A DNA stretch of 64,000 nt, taken from Flavobacterium pisciphilum (lineage in GTDB: Bacteria; Bacteroidota; Bacteroidia; Flavobacteriales; Flavobacteriaceae). The notes beneath the pieces are model-generated. The model was not told where the DNA came from, made no database searches, and saw nothing but the letters and a program-made list of their open reading frames with translations. Shown in pieces: positions 14,504-23,661 of this stretch; position 1 is the stretch's first letter; each line of letters opens with the position of its first letter. The position numbers and the translations under genes were made by a program. The stretch spans positions 4,774,001 to 4,838,000 of the forward strand of contig NZ_JAJJMO010000001.1 in the NCBI RefSeq assembly GCF_020905345.1, in the 5' to 3' direction.

Positions 14504-16690
14504 ATGGAAATGCAACAATTTTATTATGACAACAAAATTGTAAAGAAATTCATCTATGCTACCATTCTTTTTGGTGTAGTAGGAATGCTGGTCGGCCTTA
14601 CATTGGCTTTTATGTACCTCTTTCCTAATATTACTGACGGGATCTCATGGTTGAGCTACGGGCGACTAAGACCTTTACACACCAACGCAGTTATTTTTGC
14701 CTTTGTAGGGAATGCATTCTTTGCAGGAATGTATTATTCTTTACAGCGACTTTTAAAAGCAAGAATGTTCAGTGATTTTTTAAGTAATGTACATTTCTGG
14801 GGATGGCAATTAATAATTGCTGCAGCAGCTATCACATTACCTTTAGGGTATACTTCGTCTAAAGAATATGCCGAATTAGAATGGCCAATTGATATCGCTA
14901 TCGCATTAATTTGGGTAGTAATGGGTATTAACATGATTGGTACAATTTTACGCCGTAGAGAACGTCATTTGTATGTTGCTATTTGGTTTTATTTGGCCAC
15001 ATTTGTTACTGTTGCGGTACTGCATATTTTTAATAATATAGAAATACCAGTTTCAGCAATGAAAAGTTATTCTGTTTACGCAGGAGTTCAGGATGCTTTA
15101 GTACAATGGTGGTATGGTCATAATGCAGTTGCTTTCTTCTTAACAACTCCATTTTTAGGAATGATGTACTATTTTGTACCTAAAGTTGCTAATCGTCCAG
15201 TATATTCTTATCGTCTATCGATTATACATTTCTGGTCATTAATATTTATATACATCTGGGCTGGGCCTCACCATTTATTGTATTCAGCATTGCCTAACTG
15301 GGCACAGAATTTAGGAGTAGCTTTTTCAGTTATGTTACTTGCTCCATCTTGGGGAGGTATGATTAACGGGCTTTTAACACTAAGAGGTGCATGGGATAAA
15401 GTTCGTGAAGAGCCAGTTTTAAAATTCTTCGTTGTAGCTATTACTGGTTACGGTATGGCAACTTTTGAAGGGCCAATGCTTTCTTTTAAAAATGTAAACG
15501 CTATTGCGCATTATACAGACTGGATTATTGCTCACGTACACGTAGGTGCATTAGCATGGAATGGTTTTATGACTTTTGGTATGATTTATTGGTTGATACC
15601 AAGAATGACAAAAAGTACTTTATTCTCTAAAAAATTAGCAAACTTCCATTTCTGGATTGGTACTTTAGGGATTCTATTATATACATTACCAATGTACGTT
15701 GCTGGTTTTCAACAAGCTTCGATGTGGAAACAATTTAACCCAGATGGTACTTTAACTTACGGAAACTTCCTAGAAACAGTAACAGCGATTATGCCATTGT
15801 ATTGGATGAGAGCTATTGGAGGTACTTTCTACCTTGTTGGAATGTTTGTATTAGTTTATAATATAATTCAAACTATACGTGTTGGTAGCCCAATTGAAGA
15901 TGAATTGGCAGAAGCACCAGCATTAGAGAAAATTAGCAGTAGTAGAGTTCGTGGAGAAAAATTCCATTCATGGTTAGAAAGAAAACCTATCCAGTTAACT
16001 ATTTTGGCTACAATTGCTATTTTAATTGGTGGAATCATTCAAATTGTTCCAACGATTATGGTAAAATCAAATATACCTACAATAACAAGTGTAAAACCAT
16101 ATTCACCATTGGAACTTGAAGGTCGTGACTTATATATTCGTGAAGGTTGTGTTGGATGTCACTCACAATCAGTACGACCATTTAGAAGTGAGGTTGAACG
16201 TTATGGACCACAATCAAAAGCAGGAGAGTTTGTGTATGACCATCCATTCTTATGGGGATCTAAACGTACAGGGCCAGACTTGTTAAGAGTAGGTGGTAAG
16301 TACAATGATAACTGGCATTTTAATCATTTCTGGAATCCACAAAGTATATCTGCAGGTTCAATCATGCCAGGGTACAAATGGTTATTTGATAATAAGCCGA
16401 TGGATATTTCATTAACACAAAAGAAAATGGAAGTAATGGTTCAGTTAGGAGTTCCGTATTCTCCTGATGAAATTGCCAATGCACAAAAATTATTGAGAGC
16501 TCAAGCCCTTAAGATCGAAAAGAATTTAGAAAACGATCCTGATTATGTTGCGAGTTATGCTGATAGCAAGAAAAAGGCAGAAGCAAAAGGAGAGAAATTC
16601 ATTCCTATGAATGAAAGAGAAATTGTAGCGCTTATTGCTTATATGCAACGATTAGGAACAGATATCAAAGTAAAAGAGACTTCAAAATAG
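14504..16690 (+). CDS. ccoNO: Fused cbb3 cytochrome oxidase subunits I/II (CcoN-CcoO)
   Basis: Catalytic core of the high-affinity cbb3-type terminal oxidase. Residues 1 to about 470 are CcoN, with about 12 membrane helices and the heme/CuB histidines in RPLHTNAVIF, WWYGHNAVAFF, GPHHLLYSALP and IAHVHVGALAWNG. From about 500 to the end is CcoO: one anchor (ILATIAILIGGIIQIVPTI) and a mono-heme c domain with CVGCH (about 549). In most Proteobacteria these are two genes; the fusion is usual in Bacteroidota. It follows ccoS by 3 bases and precedes the short ccoQ gene. Confidence 0.96.
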   Translation: MEMQQFYYDNKIVKKFIYATILFGVVGMLVGLTLAFMYLFPNITDGISWLSYGRLRPLHTNAVIFAFVGNAFFAGMYYSLQRLLKARMFSDFLSNVHFWGWQLIIAAAAITLPLGYTSSKEYAELEWPIDIAIALIWVVMGINMIGTILRRRERHLYVAIWFYLATFVTVAVLHIFNNIEIPVSAMKSYSVYAGVQDALVQWWYGHNAVAFFLTTPFLGMMYYFVPKVANRPVYSYRLSIIHFWSLIFIYIWAGPHHLLYSALPNWAQNLGVAFSVMLLAPSWGGMINGLLTLRGAWDKVREEPVLKFFVVAITGYGMATFEGPMLSFKNVNAIAHYTDWIIAHVHVGALAWNGFMTFGMIYWLIPRMTKSTLFSKKLANFHFWIGTLGILLYTLPMYVAGFQQASMWKQFNPDGTLTYGNFLETVTAIMPLYWMRAIGGTFYLVGMFVLVYNIIQTIRVGSPIEDELAEAPALEKISSSRVRGEKFHSWLERKPIQLTILATIAILIGGIIQIVPTIMVKSNIPTITSVKPYSPLELEGRDLYIREGCVGCHSQSVRPFRSEVERYGPQSKAGEFVYDHPFLWGSKRTGPDLLRVGGKYNDNWHFNHFWNPQSISAGSIMPGYKWLFDNKPMDISLTQKKMEVMVQLGVPYSPDEIANAQKLLRAQALKIEKNLENDPDYVASYADSKKKAEAKGEKFIPMNEREIVALIAYMQRLGTDIKVKETSK

Positions 16691-16697
16691 AGAAATT

Positions 16698-16868
16698 ATG
16701 TTCGAACAAGTAAAACACAACTTAGAGACTATCGCAGGAGTAGAGGTATTTCCAATACTTTCTTTGCTAATATTTTTCATCTTTTTTGTTTGCCTAGGGA
16801 TCTGGGTATTTTCATACGGGAAAGATAAAATTGAAGAAATGAGCCAAATTCCATTGGACGAAAATTAA
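16698..16868 (+). CDS. ccoQ: cbb3 oxidase subunit CcoQ
   Basis: A 56-aa frame between ccoNO and ccoP, starting 7 bases after the ccoNO stop (MFEQVKHNLETIAGVEVFPI). It has one membrane segment (about 18-39, LSLLIFFIFFVCLGIWVFSY), followed by a short charged tail. Size, topology and position are those of CcoQ, a small subunit that stabilises the oxidase. Confidence 0.85.
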   Translation: MFEQVKHNLETIAGVEVFPILSLLIFFIFFVCLGIWVFSYGKDKIEEMSQIPLDEN

Positions 16869-16895
16869 ATTGTAGAATTAAAAATAATATATAAA

Positions 16896-17837
16896 ATGAA
16901 AAAATTAATTCCAGTATATATACGATTACCACTAATTTTCTTCATCGTTTTTGGTGCAATGGAATATTTTATAGACTCAGGAGATAAACCGGCATTTATA
17001 AAATACCCAATGGTTTCTGTCTTTTTATTCGTATTTCTTTTTCTTTTAATAGCAATTGAGATTACAGTAAGTGCAATCGATCGTATTACATATAATCTGT
17101 TGACAGAAGAGCAGAAAGCTAAACTAGAGCTTGATAGTAATTTAAGTCTGAAAGAAAGAGCTTGGTATAAAAATTTAATGCAAAAACTAACAAAATCGGA
17201 GCCAATAGAAATGGAGGCGAGTTTGTTATTAGATCATGATTATGATGGTATTAAAGAGTTAGATAATAACTTACCACCATGGTGGATTTACTTATTCTAC
17301 ATTACAATTGCCTTTGCTGTATTTTATGTAGCACATTATGATGTGTTTGGCGGAGATGATCAGGAGATGGAGTTAAAAAAGGAGATGGCGCAAGCTAAGA
17401 TAGATGTTGAAGAATATCTTAAAACAGCTCCAGATTTAATGGATGAGAAAACGGTTACTATATCAACAGATCCTGCTGATATTGCAGCTGGTAAGGAGAT
17501 CTTTACAACCAATTGTGCAGCTTGTCACCGAGTTGATGGAGGAGGGCAAATTGGACCAAACTTAACAGATGATCACTGGATTTTAGGAGGAGGAATAAAA
17601 GAAATATTCCATACGATTAGTAATGGAGGACGAGATGGAAAAGGGATGATAGCATGGAAAGGAACATTAAAGCCAAAGGAGATACAAAAAGTAGCTAGTT
17701 ATATTTTGACTTTAAAAGGAAGTAATCCAAAAGATCCGAAAGAACCAGAAGGAGAAGTATGGATAGATAAAGATGCATCAAAAGCTGATGCGGGAGCAGT
17801 TGCAACACAAACAGATTCTACACAAGTTAAAAAATAA
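16896..17837 (+). CDS. ccoP: cbb3 oxidase subunit CcoP with a single heme c
   Basis: A 313-aa membrane-anchored cytochrome c that delivers electrons to CcoNO. It has two N-terminal membrane segments (about 8-58), a cytoplasmic linker, the CcoP signature HDYDGIKELDNNLPPWW with a third membrane segment (about 129-148), and one heme-binding motif C207-A-A-C210-H211 with a later Met in GKGMIAWKG. Proteobacterial CcoP normally has two CXXCH motifs; only one is present here. The C-terminus is a low-complexity, Lys/Ala-rich tail. Confidence 0.93.
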   Translation: MKKLIPVYIRLPLIFFIVFGAMEYFIDSGDKPAFIKYPMVSVFLFVFLFLLIAIEITVSAIDRITYNLLTEEQKAKLELDSNLSLKERAWYKNLMQKLTKSEPIEMEASLLLDHDYDGIKELDNNLPPWWIYLFYITIAFAVFYVAHYDVFGGDDQEMELKKEMAQAKIDVEEYLKTAPDLMDEKTVTISTDPADIAAGKEIFTTNCAACHRVDGGGQIGPNLTDDHWILGGGIKEIFHTISNGGRDGKGMIAWKGTLKPKEIQKVASYILTLKGSNPKDPKEPEGEVWIDKDASKADAGAVATQTDSTQVKK

Positions 17838-17841
17838 TACC

Positions 17842-19260
17842 ATGTCAAATTTACCAGACGAAGCTTTTAGAGATACCATCGGAACGATTGATGAAGGGGG
17901 TAATAGAAAATTTATTTTCCCTAAGAAACCGTCTGGTAAATTATATGAATACAGAAAATGGGTTAGTTATGTTTTATTAACCATTTTAGTTGTAAATCCA
18001 TTTATAAAAGTAAATGGGAATCAATTTATGATGTTCAATATATTAGAACGTCGTTTTAATATTTTCGGATTTCCTTTTTGGCCTCAAGATTTTTATCTTT
18101 TTGTAATTTCAATGCTTGTAGGTATTGTATTTATAATCTTGTTTACAGTTGTATATGGTCGTATTTTTTGTGGATGGATTTGTCCACAAACTATATTTTT
18201 AGAACTTGTTTTTCGTCGAATAGAATATTGGATTGATGGAGACAGAGGAGCGCAATCACGACTTGCTAGGCAAGAGTGGAATGGAGAAAAAATTAGAAAA
18301 CGATTGATAAAATGGTTTATCTTTTTTGTGATCTCTTTTTTAATAGCCAATGTGTTCTTGGCTTATTTGGTAGGAAGTGATCAATTGTTTTTAATGATTG
18401 AAGAAGGACCAATTAAGCAAGCAAGTAACTTCATAGCGCTATTATTATTTACAGGAGTTTTCTACTTTATATTTGTTTGGTTTCGTGAGCAGGTGTGTAT
18501 TATAGCTTGTCCATATGGAAGGTTACAAGGAGTGCTTTTGGATAATAAATCCATTAATGTAGCTTATGATTTTGTTCGTGGTGAAAAAGAACTAGGTAGA
18601 GCCAAATACAATAAGCAAGAAGATAGAGCAGCCTCTGGAAAAGGAGATTGTATTGATTGTAAACAATGTGTTCATGTTTGTCCAATGGGAATTGATATAA
18701 GAAACGGAACTCAATTAGAATGTACCAATTGCACGGCTTGTATTGATGAATGCGATACCATCATGGAAAATGTTGGTTTGCCAAAAGGACTTATCCGATA
18801 TGCCTCAGAAGATGAAATAGAGAAAAAAGAGCCTTTCAGATTTACAGCAAGAATGAAAGGATATACAGCAGTATTGGTTGTCTTGCTAGGAATTTTTGTT
18901 GGAATGTTGTTTTTAAGAAATGATGTTCAAGCTACAATTTTGCGTTTACCAGGACAGCTTTTTCAACACAAAGGGGATAAAATAAGTAACATCTATACGT
19001 ATAAGATTGTCAATAAAACAATGAATGATTTTACTGATATCCATTTTGAGTTAATTAATCAAAAAGGAACTATAAAAAATGTTGGAACTCAAAAATTTAA
19101 AGTTCCAAAACAAGGAATTTCACAAGGTACTTTGTTTATAGAAATAGATCAAGTACTTTTAGATAGTGATAAAACCAAGGTAGAAATAGGTGTTTTTAGT
19201 GGTGAAAAGCTAATAGAAAAAACATCAACAAACTTTTTAGGACCGAGAAGTTTTAATTAA
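17842..19260 (+). CDS. ccoG: Cytochrome oxidase accessory protein CcoG (FixG), 4Fe-4S
   Basis: A membrane iron-sulfur protein of the cbb3 maturation set, reported to act in copper reduction for CuB. The 472-aa product has about five membrane segments, cytoplasmic ferredoxin motifs CIDCKQCVHVCPMG and CTNCTACIDEC, and a C-terminal immunoglobulin-like domain (about 350-470). An ATG 23 codons upstream lies inside ccoP in another frame; the start at 17842, four bases after the ccoP stop, fits the family. Confidence 0.94.
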   Translation: MSNLPDEAFRDTIGTIDEGGNRKFIFPKKPSGKLYEYRKWVSYVLLTILVVNPFIKVNGNQFMMFNILERRFNIFGFPFWPQDFYLFVISMLVGIVFIILFTVVYGRIFCGWICPQTIFLELVFRRIEYWIDGDRGAQSRLARQEWNGEKIRKRLIKWFIFFVISFLIANVFLAYLVGSDQLFLMIEEGPIKQASNFIALLLFTGVFYFIFVWFREQVCIIACPYGRLQGVLLDNKSINVAYDFVRGEKELGRAKYNKQEDRAASGKGDCIDCKQCVHVCPMGIDIRNGTQLECTNCTACIDECDTIMENVGLPKGLIRYASEDEIEKKEPFRFTARMKGYTAVLVVLLGIFVGMLFLRNDVQATILRLPGQLFQHKGDKISNIYTYKIVNKTMNDFTDIHFELINQKGTIKNVGTQKFKVPKQGISQGTLFIEIDQVLLDSDKTKVEIGVFSGEKLIEKTSTNFLGPRSFN

Positions 19261-19270
19261 AAAAGAAATT

Positions 19271-19720
19271 ATGAAAATTAACTGGGGAACTGCAATTGTA
19301 ATTGCATTTGGATTGTTTATGACATTCATTTTATACTTTGTTTTTAAAGTACAATCCGATAGTAAGTATAGTAATGATTTGGTTGTTGAAGAGTATTATA
19401 AACACGATTCTCATTTTGGAGATGAAATGACGCGTGTTCAAAATGCTCATGATTTAAAATTAAAGCCAACGATTATTGCTATGAAAGAAGGGGTTAAAAT
19501 TGTTTTCCCTAATACTTTTGAAAGCAAAAATATAAAAGGAGAGGTATTAATGTACCGTCCATCAAATAAAAAACTAGATTTTAATACAGCAATTAGCTTA
19601 ACAAATTCTGAATTATTGATTCCTCAAAAGAAATTAATAAAAGGACGTTGGGATGTAAATATGGAGTGGCAATATAATGGCCAACAGTATTTAACTAAAG
19701 AAGTTGTTTATGTTAACTAA
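19271..19720 (+). CDS. ccoH: FixH/CcoH family protein
   Basis: A 149-aa protein with one N-terminal membrane segment (about 6-26), KINWGTAIVIAFGLFMTFILYFV, then a periplasmic domain with the FixH pattern VVEEYYKHDSHFGDEM and a C-terminal RGRWDVNMEWQYNGQQY. CcoH assists cbb3 oxidase assembly. It starts 10 bases after ccoG and is the last gene of the tight run; a 164-base gap follows. Confidence 0.9.
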   Translation: MKINWGTAIVIAFGLFMTFILYFVFKVQSDSKYSNDLVVEEYYKHDSHFGDEMTRVQNAHDLKLKPTIIAMKEGVKIVFPNTFESKNIKGEVLMYRPSNKKLDFNTAISLTNSELLIPQKKLIKGRWDVNMEWQYNGQQYLTKEVVYVN

Positions 19721-19884
19721 AACAATGCTTGTGCAATATCATCTAATAGTCATACATTGTATGGGAAGGAAGTTTTAACACGCAGAAATTTAGATTTAGA
19801 ATGTAATACCAACATGATCATTTAGAGAGAAATGTCTTTTTAGACTTTGTCAGCTATATCAAGAAGGTACTAATATAAGTAATA

Positions 19885-20586
19885 ATGCTCTATTCAGCTT
19901 TTATATTCGGTTTAATCAGTAGTTTTCACTGCATTGGTATGTGTGGTCCAATTGCTATGATGTTGCCAGTAGATAAGCACAATAAGGCAAGAAAAGCAAT
20001 ACAGATTATAGTTTACCACTTAGGTAGATTGACTGCATATGGAACAATTGGGCTGATTTTTGGATTATTAGGAAAAGGTTTTTTCCTTGCCGGAATTCAA
20101 CAAAAAATATCTATTATCATTGGGGTAATTATGATAGTTGTGGTTCTAACTCCAGAGAAAATTTTTGCTCAATATAATTTTTCAAAACCAGTTTATAGGC
20201 TAATTTCAAGAATAAAAACTAATCTTGGAAAGCATTTCAGAAACAAGAGTTATAAATCACTTTTTATCATTGGACTCCTTAATGGGTTTTTACCTTGCGG
20301 GATGGTATATGTAGCCTTATTTGGTGCAATTGCTATGCAAAGTGCCGAATTAGGTGTTTTATATATGGTTTTGTTTGGTTTAGGAACAGTTCCTTTAATG
20401 ACCAGTGTAGTATATTTTAATTCGTTTTTGACACAATCAACTCGCAATAAATTTCAAAAGGCAATTCCTTATGTTGCTGTTATTATTGGAGTTTTGTTTA
20501 TTTTGAGAGGATTAGGTCTAGGTATTCCGTATTTATCTCCATCAAATATGAGTTTATTTGTTCAAGAGACTCCTAATTGTCATTAG
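19885..20586 (+). CDS. SafE/TauE-like membrane protein of the cco cluster
   Basis: A 233-aa protein with six or so membrane segments and the family motif FHCIGMCGP at residues 15-23 and NGFLPCGMVY in the middle. Members encoded beside cbb3 genes are annotated as sulfite-exporter-family proteins and often suspected to handle copper or thiol redox; the conserved Cys pair in each half supports a metal or redox role. The function is not established. It is convergent with hemN, 16 bases apart. Confidence 0.8.
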   Translation: MLYSAFIFGLISSFHCIGMCGPIAMMLPVDKHNKARKAIQIIVYHLGRLTAYGTIGLIFGLLGKGFFLAGIQQKISIIIGVIMIVVVLTPEKIFAQYNFSKPVYRLISRIKTNLGKHFRNKSYKSLFIIGLLNGFLPCGMVYVALFGAIAMQSAELGVLYMVLFGLGTVPLMTSVVYFNSFLTQSTRNKFQKAIPYVAVIIGVLFILRGLGLGIPYLSPSNMSLFVQETPNCH

Positions 20587-20602
20587 TTAATTAAGGATTT
20601 CG

Positions 20603-21967
20603 TTAAATAGTCATTGAAAATAAACTTGTTTCAGGGGCTTTTCTTTTTAGATGTAAATCAAAAGCCATACAAATGTTGCGTACAAAAGGTTTTCCTGCTT
20701 CAGTAACATTTATTTTTTGGTTCTCGATAGTAAGTAACCCGTCATTCTCCATTTCTTTTAATTGAAGTAGAATTTCAGGAATCTCTTTAAAATAGGTGCT
20801 TTCTTCGCTCCATGTCGTTTCAAAATTGCACATTAAGTTTAGTATGTGCTTTCTAATAATAAGGTCCTCTTCAGTCAATATATGTCCTTTTACAACAGGA
20901 AGTTTATCCCATTCTAGTAATTGATAGTAATCTTCTATGGTTTTTACATTTTGAGCAAAACTATACCAGCTATCACTAATTGAAGAAACACCCAGTCCAA
21001 TCATTAATTGAGTTTTGGAAGCACTATATCCCATGAAATTACGATGTAATTTGCCTTCTTTAAAAGCAGTATATAAATGGTCAGATTTTAGAGCAAAATG
21101 ATCCATACCAATTTCATGAAATTCATTTTTATACAATAATTGTTTTCCAATTTCGTATAATTTTCGTTTTTCGGCATCTTTAGGGACGTTTTCATCGCTA
21201 AAACCTCTTTGTCCATTCCCTTTAATCCAAGGCACATGTGCGTAGCTGTAAAAAGCCAAACGATCAGGTTGTAGTGAATTTGTTTTCTCTATCGTGTCGA
21301 TGATATCTTCGACTTCTTGGAAAGGCAAGCCAAAAATTAAATCATGACTTATAGATGTATAGCCAATTTCTTTAGCCCAAAATGTTACTTTGGCTACATT
21401 GTGAAAAGATTGCTCACGATGAATTGCTTTTTGTACTTTTTTAGAATAATCCTGAACACCATAACTGACTCTTCTGAAGCCTAAGTTATAAAGTTTTTGT
21501 AAGTGTTCGTAGGTTGTATTATTAGGATGGCCTTCAAAGCTAAACTCGTGCTCTTTGGCTATATCCGCATAAGAAAAGATACCATTAATTAAATCTTCGA
21601 GATTTTTAGGGGAGAAGAAAGTAGGTGTTCCGCCCCCCAAGTGAATCTCTTTAATTATGGGCTTTTCGTTAAGTAATTTACAGTATAGGCTCCATTCTTT
21701 AATTACTGCTTCTATGTATGGATTTTCTACATCATGGTTTTTTGTAATTCGCTTGTTACAACCACAAAAAGTACACATACTTTCGCAAAAAGGCAAATGG
21801 ATATATAAACTAATCCCATCTTTCTGATTACTTTCAGCAAATGATTTTTGTAAAGAATCAATCCAAAGTTGATAAGTAAAATCATTTTCATTCCAGTAAG
21901 GAACAGTAGGATAGCTTGTGTATCTTGGCCCTGGAACATTATATTTTTGTATCAACAAATTTTTCAT
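20603..21967 (-). CDS. hemN: Oxygen-independent coproporphyrinogen III oxidase
   Basis: A radical-SAM enzyme of heme synthesis that works without oxygen. The 454-aa product has PRYTSYPTVPYW near the N-terminus, the radical-SAM cluster motif CESMCTFCGCNK, and GGGTPTFFSP. An upstream ATG would add 8 residues and lies within the promoter region, so MKNLLIQKYNVPGPRYTSYP was taken as the start. It has its own Fnr-type operator with an ideal -7 box. This joins heme supply to the heme-rich cbb3 oxidase at low oxygen. Confidence 0.95.
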   Translation of the reverse strand: MKNLLIQKYNVPGPRYTSYPTVPYWNENDFTYQLWIDSLQKSFAESNQKDGISLYIHLPFCESMCTFCGCNKRITKNHDVENPYIEAVIKEWSLYCKLLNEKPIIKEIHLGGGTPTFFSPKNLEDLINGIFSYADIAKEHEFSFEGHPNNTTYEHLQKLYNLGFRRVSYGVQDYSKKVQKAIHREQSFHNVAKVTFWAKEIGYTSISHDLIFGLPFQEVEDIIDTIEKTNSLQPDRLAFYSYAHVPWIKGNGQRGFSDENVPKDAEKRKLYEIGKQLLYKNEFHEIGMDHFALKSDHLYTAFKEGKLHRNFMGYSASKTQLMIGLGVSSISDSWYSFAQNVKTIEDYYQLLEWDKLPVVKGHILTEEDLIIRKHILNLMCNFETTWSEESTYFKEIPEILLQLKEMENDGLLTIENQKINVTEAGKPFVRNICMAFDLHLKRKAPETSLFSMTI

Positions 21968-21988
21968 AGTAAGAAATTTAATGGATAT

Positions 21989-22032
21989 CAAAATTAATTA
22001 GAAACCAAAGAGATTAAAATGATAATTATCAT
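21989..22032 (-). promoter_or_regulatory. Fnr-type operator and promoter of hemN
   Basis: The palindrome ATGATAATTATCAT (22019-22032) is centred at 22025.5. On the minus strand a perfect TAATTTTG box ends at 21989, again 36.5 bases away. Transcription would start near 21984, 17 bases before the chosen ATG. Confidence 0.75.
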
Positions 22033-22042
22033 AATGTAATTC

Positions 22043-22074
22043 AAAAAAAAAAGAGGCTCTAAATGAGCCTCTTT
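22043..22074 (-). terminator. Terminator downstream of the 158-aa membrane protein gene
   Basis: AAAGAGGCTC (22050-22059) pairs with GAGCCTCTTT (22065-22074) across a 5-base loop; the A-run at 22043-22052 gives a U-tract on the minus strand. It insulates hemN from the upstream minus-strand gene. Confidence 0.85.
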
Positions 22075-22087
22075 AACGAATTAAGAA

Positions 22088-22564
22088 CTAAACAGAAATG
22101 CAATCTTGGATGATTTGTACCCATTTTTTACCTAATTGTTGATCTTCATGCAAGCAAACTTGATTTATTTGATCGTCTTCAATATTGTAAAATGGAATTA
22201 CATTTTTTTGTCCAGTTGCTTTATCTTGAAACTCAAAATCAACTTTTATGGTGGTGTCAGAGCTTGCATCAGTTGTAGGTACTAATCGGCAAGATTTAAC
22301 GAGATTTAAGTCTATAAATGAGCTTTCTTCTTTTCCCTTATTGAAGTTCATTGATATAAAACCTTTGTTCTTTTTATCAATAGTTAGGATTTTTTTGTTT
22401 TGTGATTCAGTTAAATCAAAGTCAAATTTTCCATTTTGGCTATGCTTTTCTTTTATTGCTTTGATTCTAGCTTTATTTAACGAGTTGGAACGGTAAGAGA
22501 AATAAAGAGGTAATATTGTTATTATGGCAAGTACAATGCCTATGATTGTTACGGAATTATCCAT
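22088..22564 (-). CDS. Unrecognised small membrane-anchored protein
   Basis: A 158-aa protein with one N-terminal membrane segment (about 5-23, VTIIGIVLAIITILPLYFSY). A short basic stretch (KARIKAIKEKH) and a soluble domain of about 115 residues with beta-strand character follow. I recognise no family. It ends in a clear terminator before the hemN operator and may be in one transcript with the 117-aa gene 115 bases upstream. Confidence 0.6.
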   Translation of the reverse strand: MDNSVTIIGIVLAIITILPLYFSYRSNSLNKARIKAIKEKHSQNGKFDFDLTESQNKKILTIDKKNKGFISMNFNKGKEESSFIDLNLVKSCRLVPTTDASSDTTIKVDFEFQDKATGQKNVIPFYNIEDDQINQVCLHEDQQLGKKWVQIIQDCISV

Positions 22565-22678
22565 TATTGTTTTATTTTAAATTTAATTATATAGCATGAG
22601 ATAATAAACAGAGTACTATTTGTAAACTGTTTACTTGTGAAGAAATTAATCTTCAATAGATAAAATCATGAGATTTAA

Positions 22679-23032
22679 TTACCAGAAATAATGAAAAGGG
22701 TAGAGTAGTATTGAGATTTTCTTTCTCTGATTTATGGTCTGATCTGCAAAATTGAATATGCTTCTTTTTATCTTGTAATCTGGAATTACAACTAAAAAAG
22801 TATTAAACCATTTAGATAGAGAAGGATTCGAATAATTTGTTTTTAGATCGGCAATAACATGGAAACTTGCTTGTGGCTGTATAAAAGCAGAAGCCTTGAT
22901 GTTATCGGGAGTAAAATTAAAATCTTTTTTTTGAGGTTGAATTATATCAATAGCAATTTTGTCTGCATTATAAGCAGACAAAAAGAGCATTAAGAGCCCA
23001 ACAAAGATGATTGTTTTACGAATCCAGGTCAT
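22679..23032 (-). CDS. Unrecognised small protein with an N-terminal membrane/signal segment
   Basis: A 117-aa product. Residues 5-22 are hydrophobic (RKTIIFVGLLMLFLSAYNAD) and look like a signal or anchor; the rest has no recognisable motif. It lies among minus-strand genes between the DoxX gene and the 158-aa gene. Coding is likely from its length, start and signal-like N-terminus, but not certain. Confidence 0.45.
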   Translation of the reverse strand: MTWIRKTIIFVGLLMLFLSAYNADKIAIDIIQPQKKDFNFTPDNIKASAFIQPQASFHVIADLKTNYSNPSLSKWFNTFLVVIPDYKIKRSIFNFADQTINQRKKISILLYPFHYFW

Positions 23033-23131
23033 GCTACAAATCTAATTCATAAAATGTAATTTAAGTACCTTTTAAGAAAAAAATAGCACAATATAAGCCA
23101 AATGTTGGTCTCTAAATGTTTTTTAGATTAG

Positions 23132-23554
23132 TTATTGGTGCATTTTAAAATAATAATCGGCTGAATGTTTTCCACTGCCATAAAAAAAGAAAAACAGGCA
23201 TACAATAAAAACACAAATAGCCAAGAGTAAATTTTGAGAATGCATTTCTCCCATAAAATTCACTAAGATTGCTCCTAACAAAATAGGTAGTTGTGCACCG
23301 ATTGCCCATCGGGTAAGCAACCCAAAAACAATCATGATACCTCCAATCATGTGAGCTGGTGCTATGTAATGTAAAAGGAACATTCCGCCACCAAACTTGT
23401 CAATTGGAGATATTAAATCATGTAAATATTGGATATTAGTTACAAAGAAAACTCCTTTCATAAACAAAAATACCCCTAAAGCAATACGTAATAAATCTAC
23501 AGGTAAATAAGTGTGCGCATTTGCCCATTTATTTAAATTTTTTACATTTTCCAT
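23132..23554 (-). CDS. DoxX-family membrane protein
   Basis: A 140-aa protein with four membrane segments (about 18-36, 60-80, 87-103, 108-126), in the DoxX/DUF417-like pattern: LLRIALGVFLFMKGVFFV near the start and APAHMIGGIMIVFGLLTR in the middle. DoxX-like proteins are linked to quinone or oxidative-stress functions in some bacteria; no specific role can be assigned here. It is a single gene. Confidence 0.8.
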   Translation of the reverse strand: MENVKNLNKWANAHTYLPVDLLRIALGVFLFMKGVFFVTNIQYLHDLISPIDKFGGGMFLLHYIAPAHMIGGIMIVFGLLTRWAIGAQLPILLGAILVNFMGEMHSQNLLLAICVFIVCLFFFFYGSGKHSADYYFKMHQ

Positions 23555-23661
23555 GATACAATAGTTATTTGAAAATAATAGTACTAAGTTACTAATTTTT
23601 AACTATATAGTATTTTTTTTGGTTGTAAAAATGATTGAGGTGATTTTACTTACTTTATAAA

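Noticed and set aside
19811..19849. TGATCA with an AGACTTTG box before the SafE-like gene as an Fnr-type site
   Set aside because: The palindrome does not match the motif, and its centre is about 30 rather than 36.5 bases from the box end.
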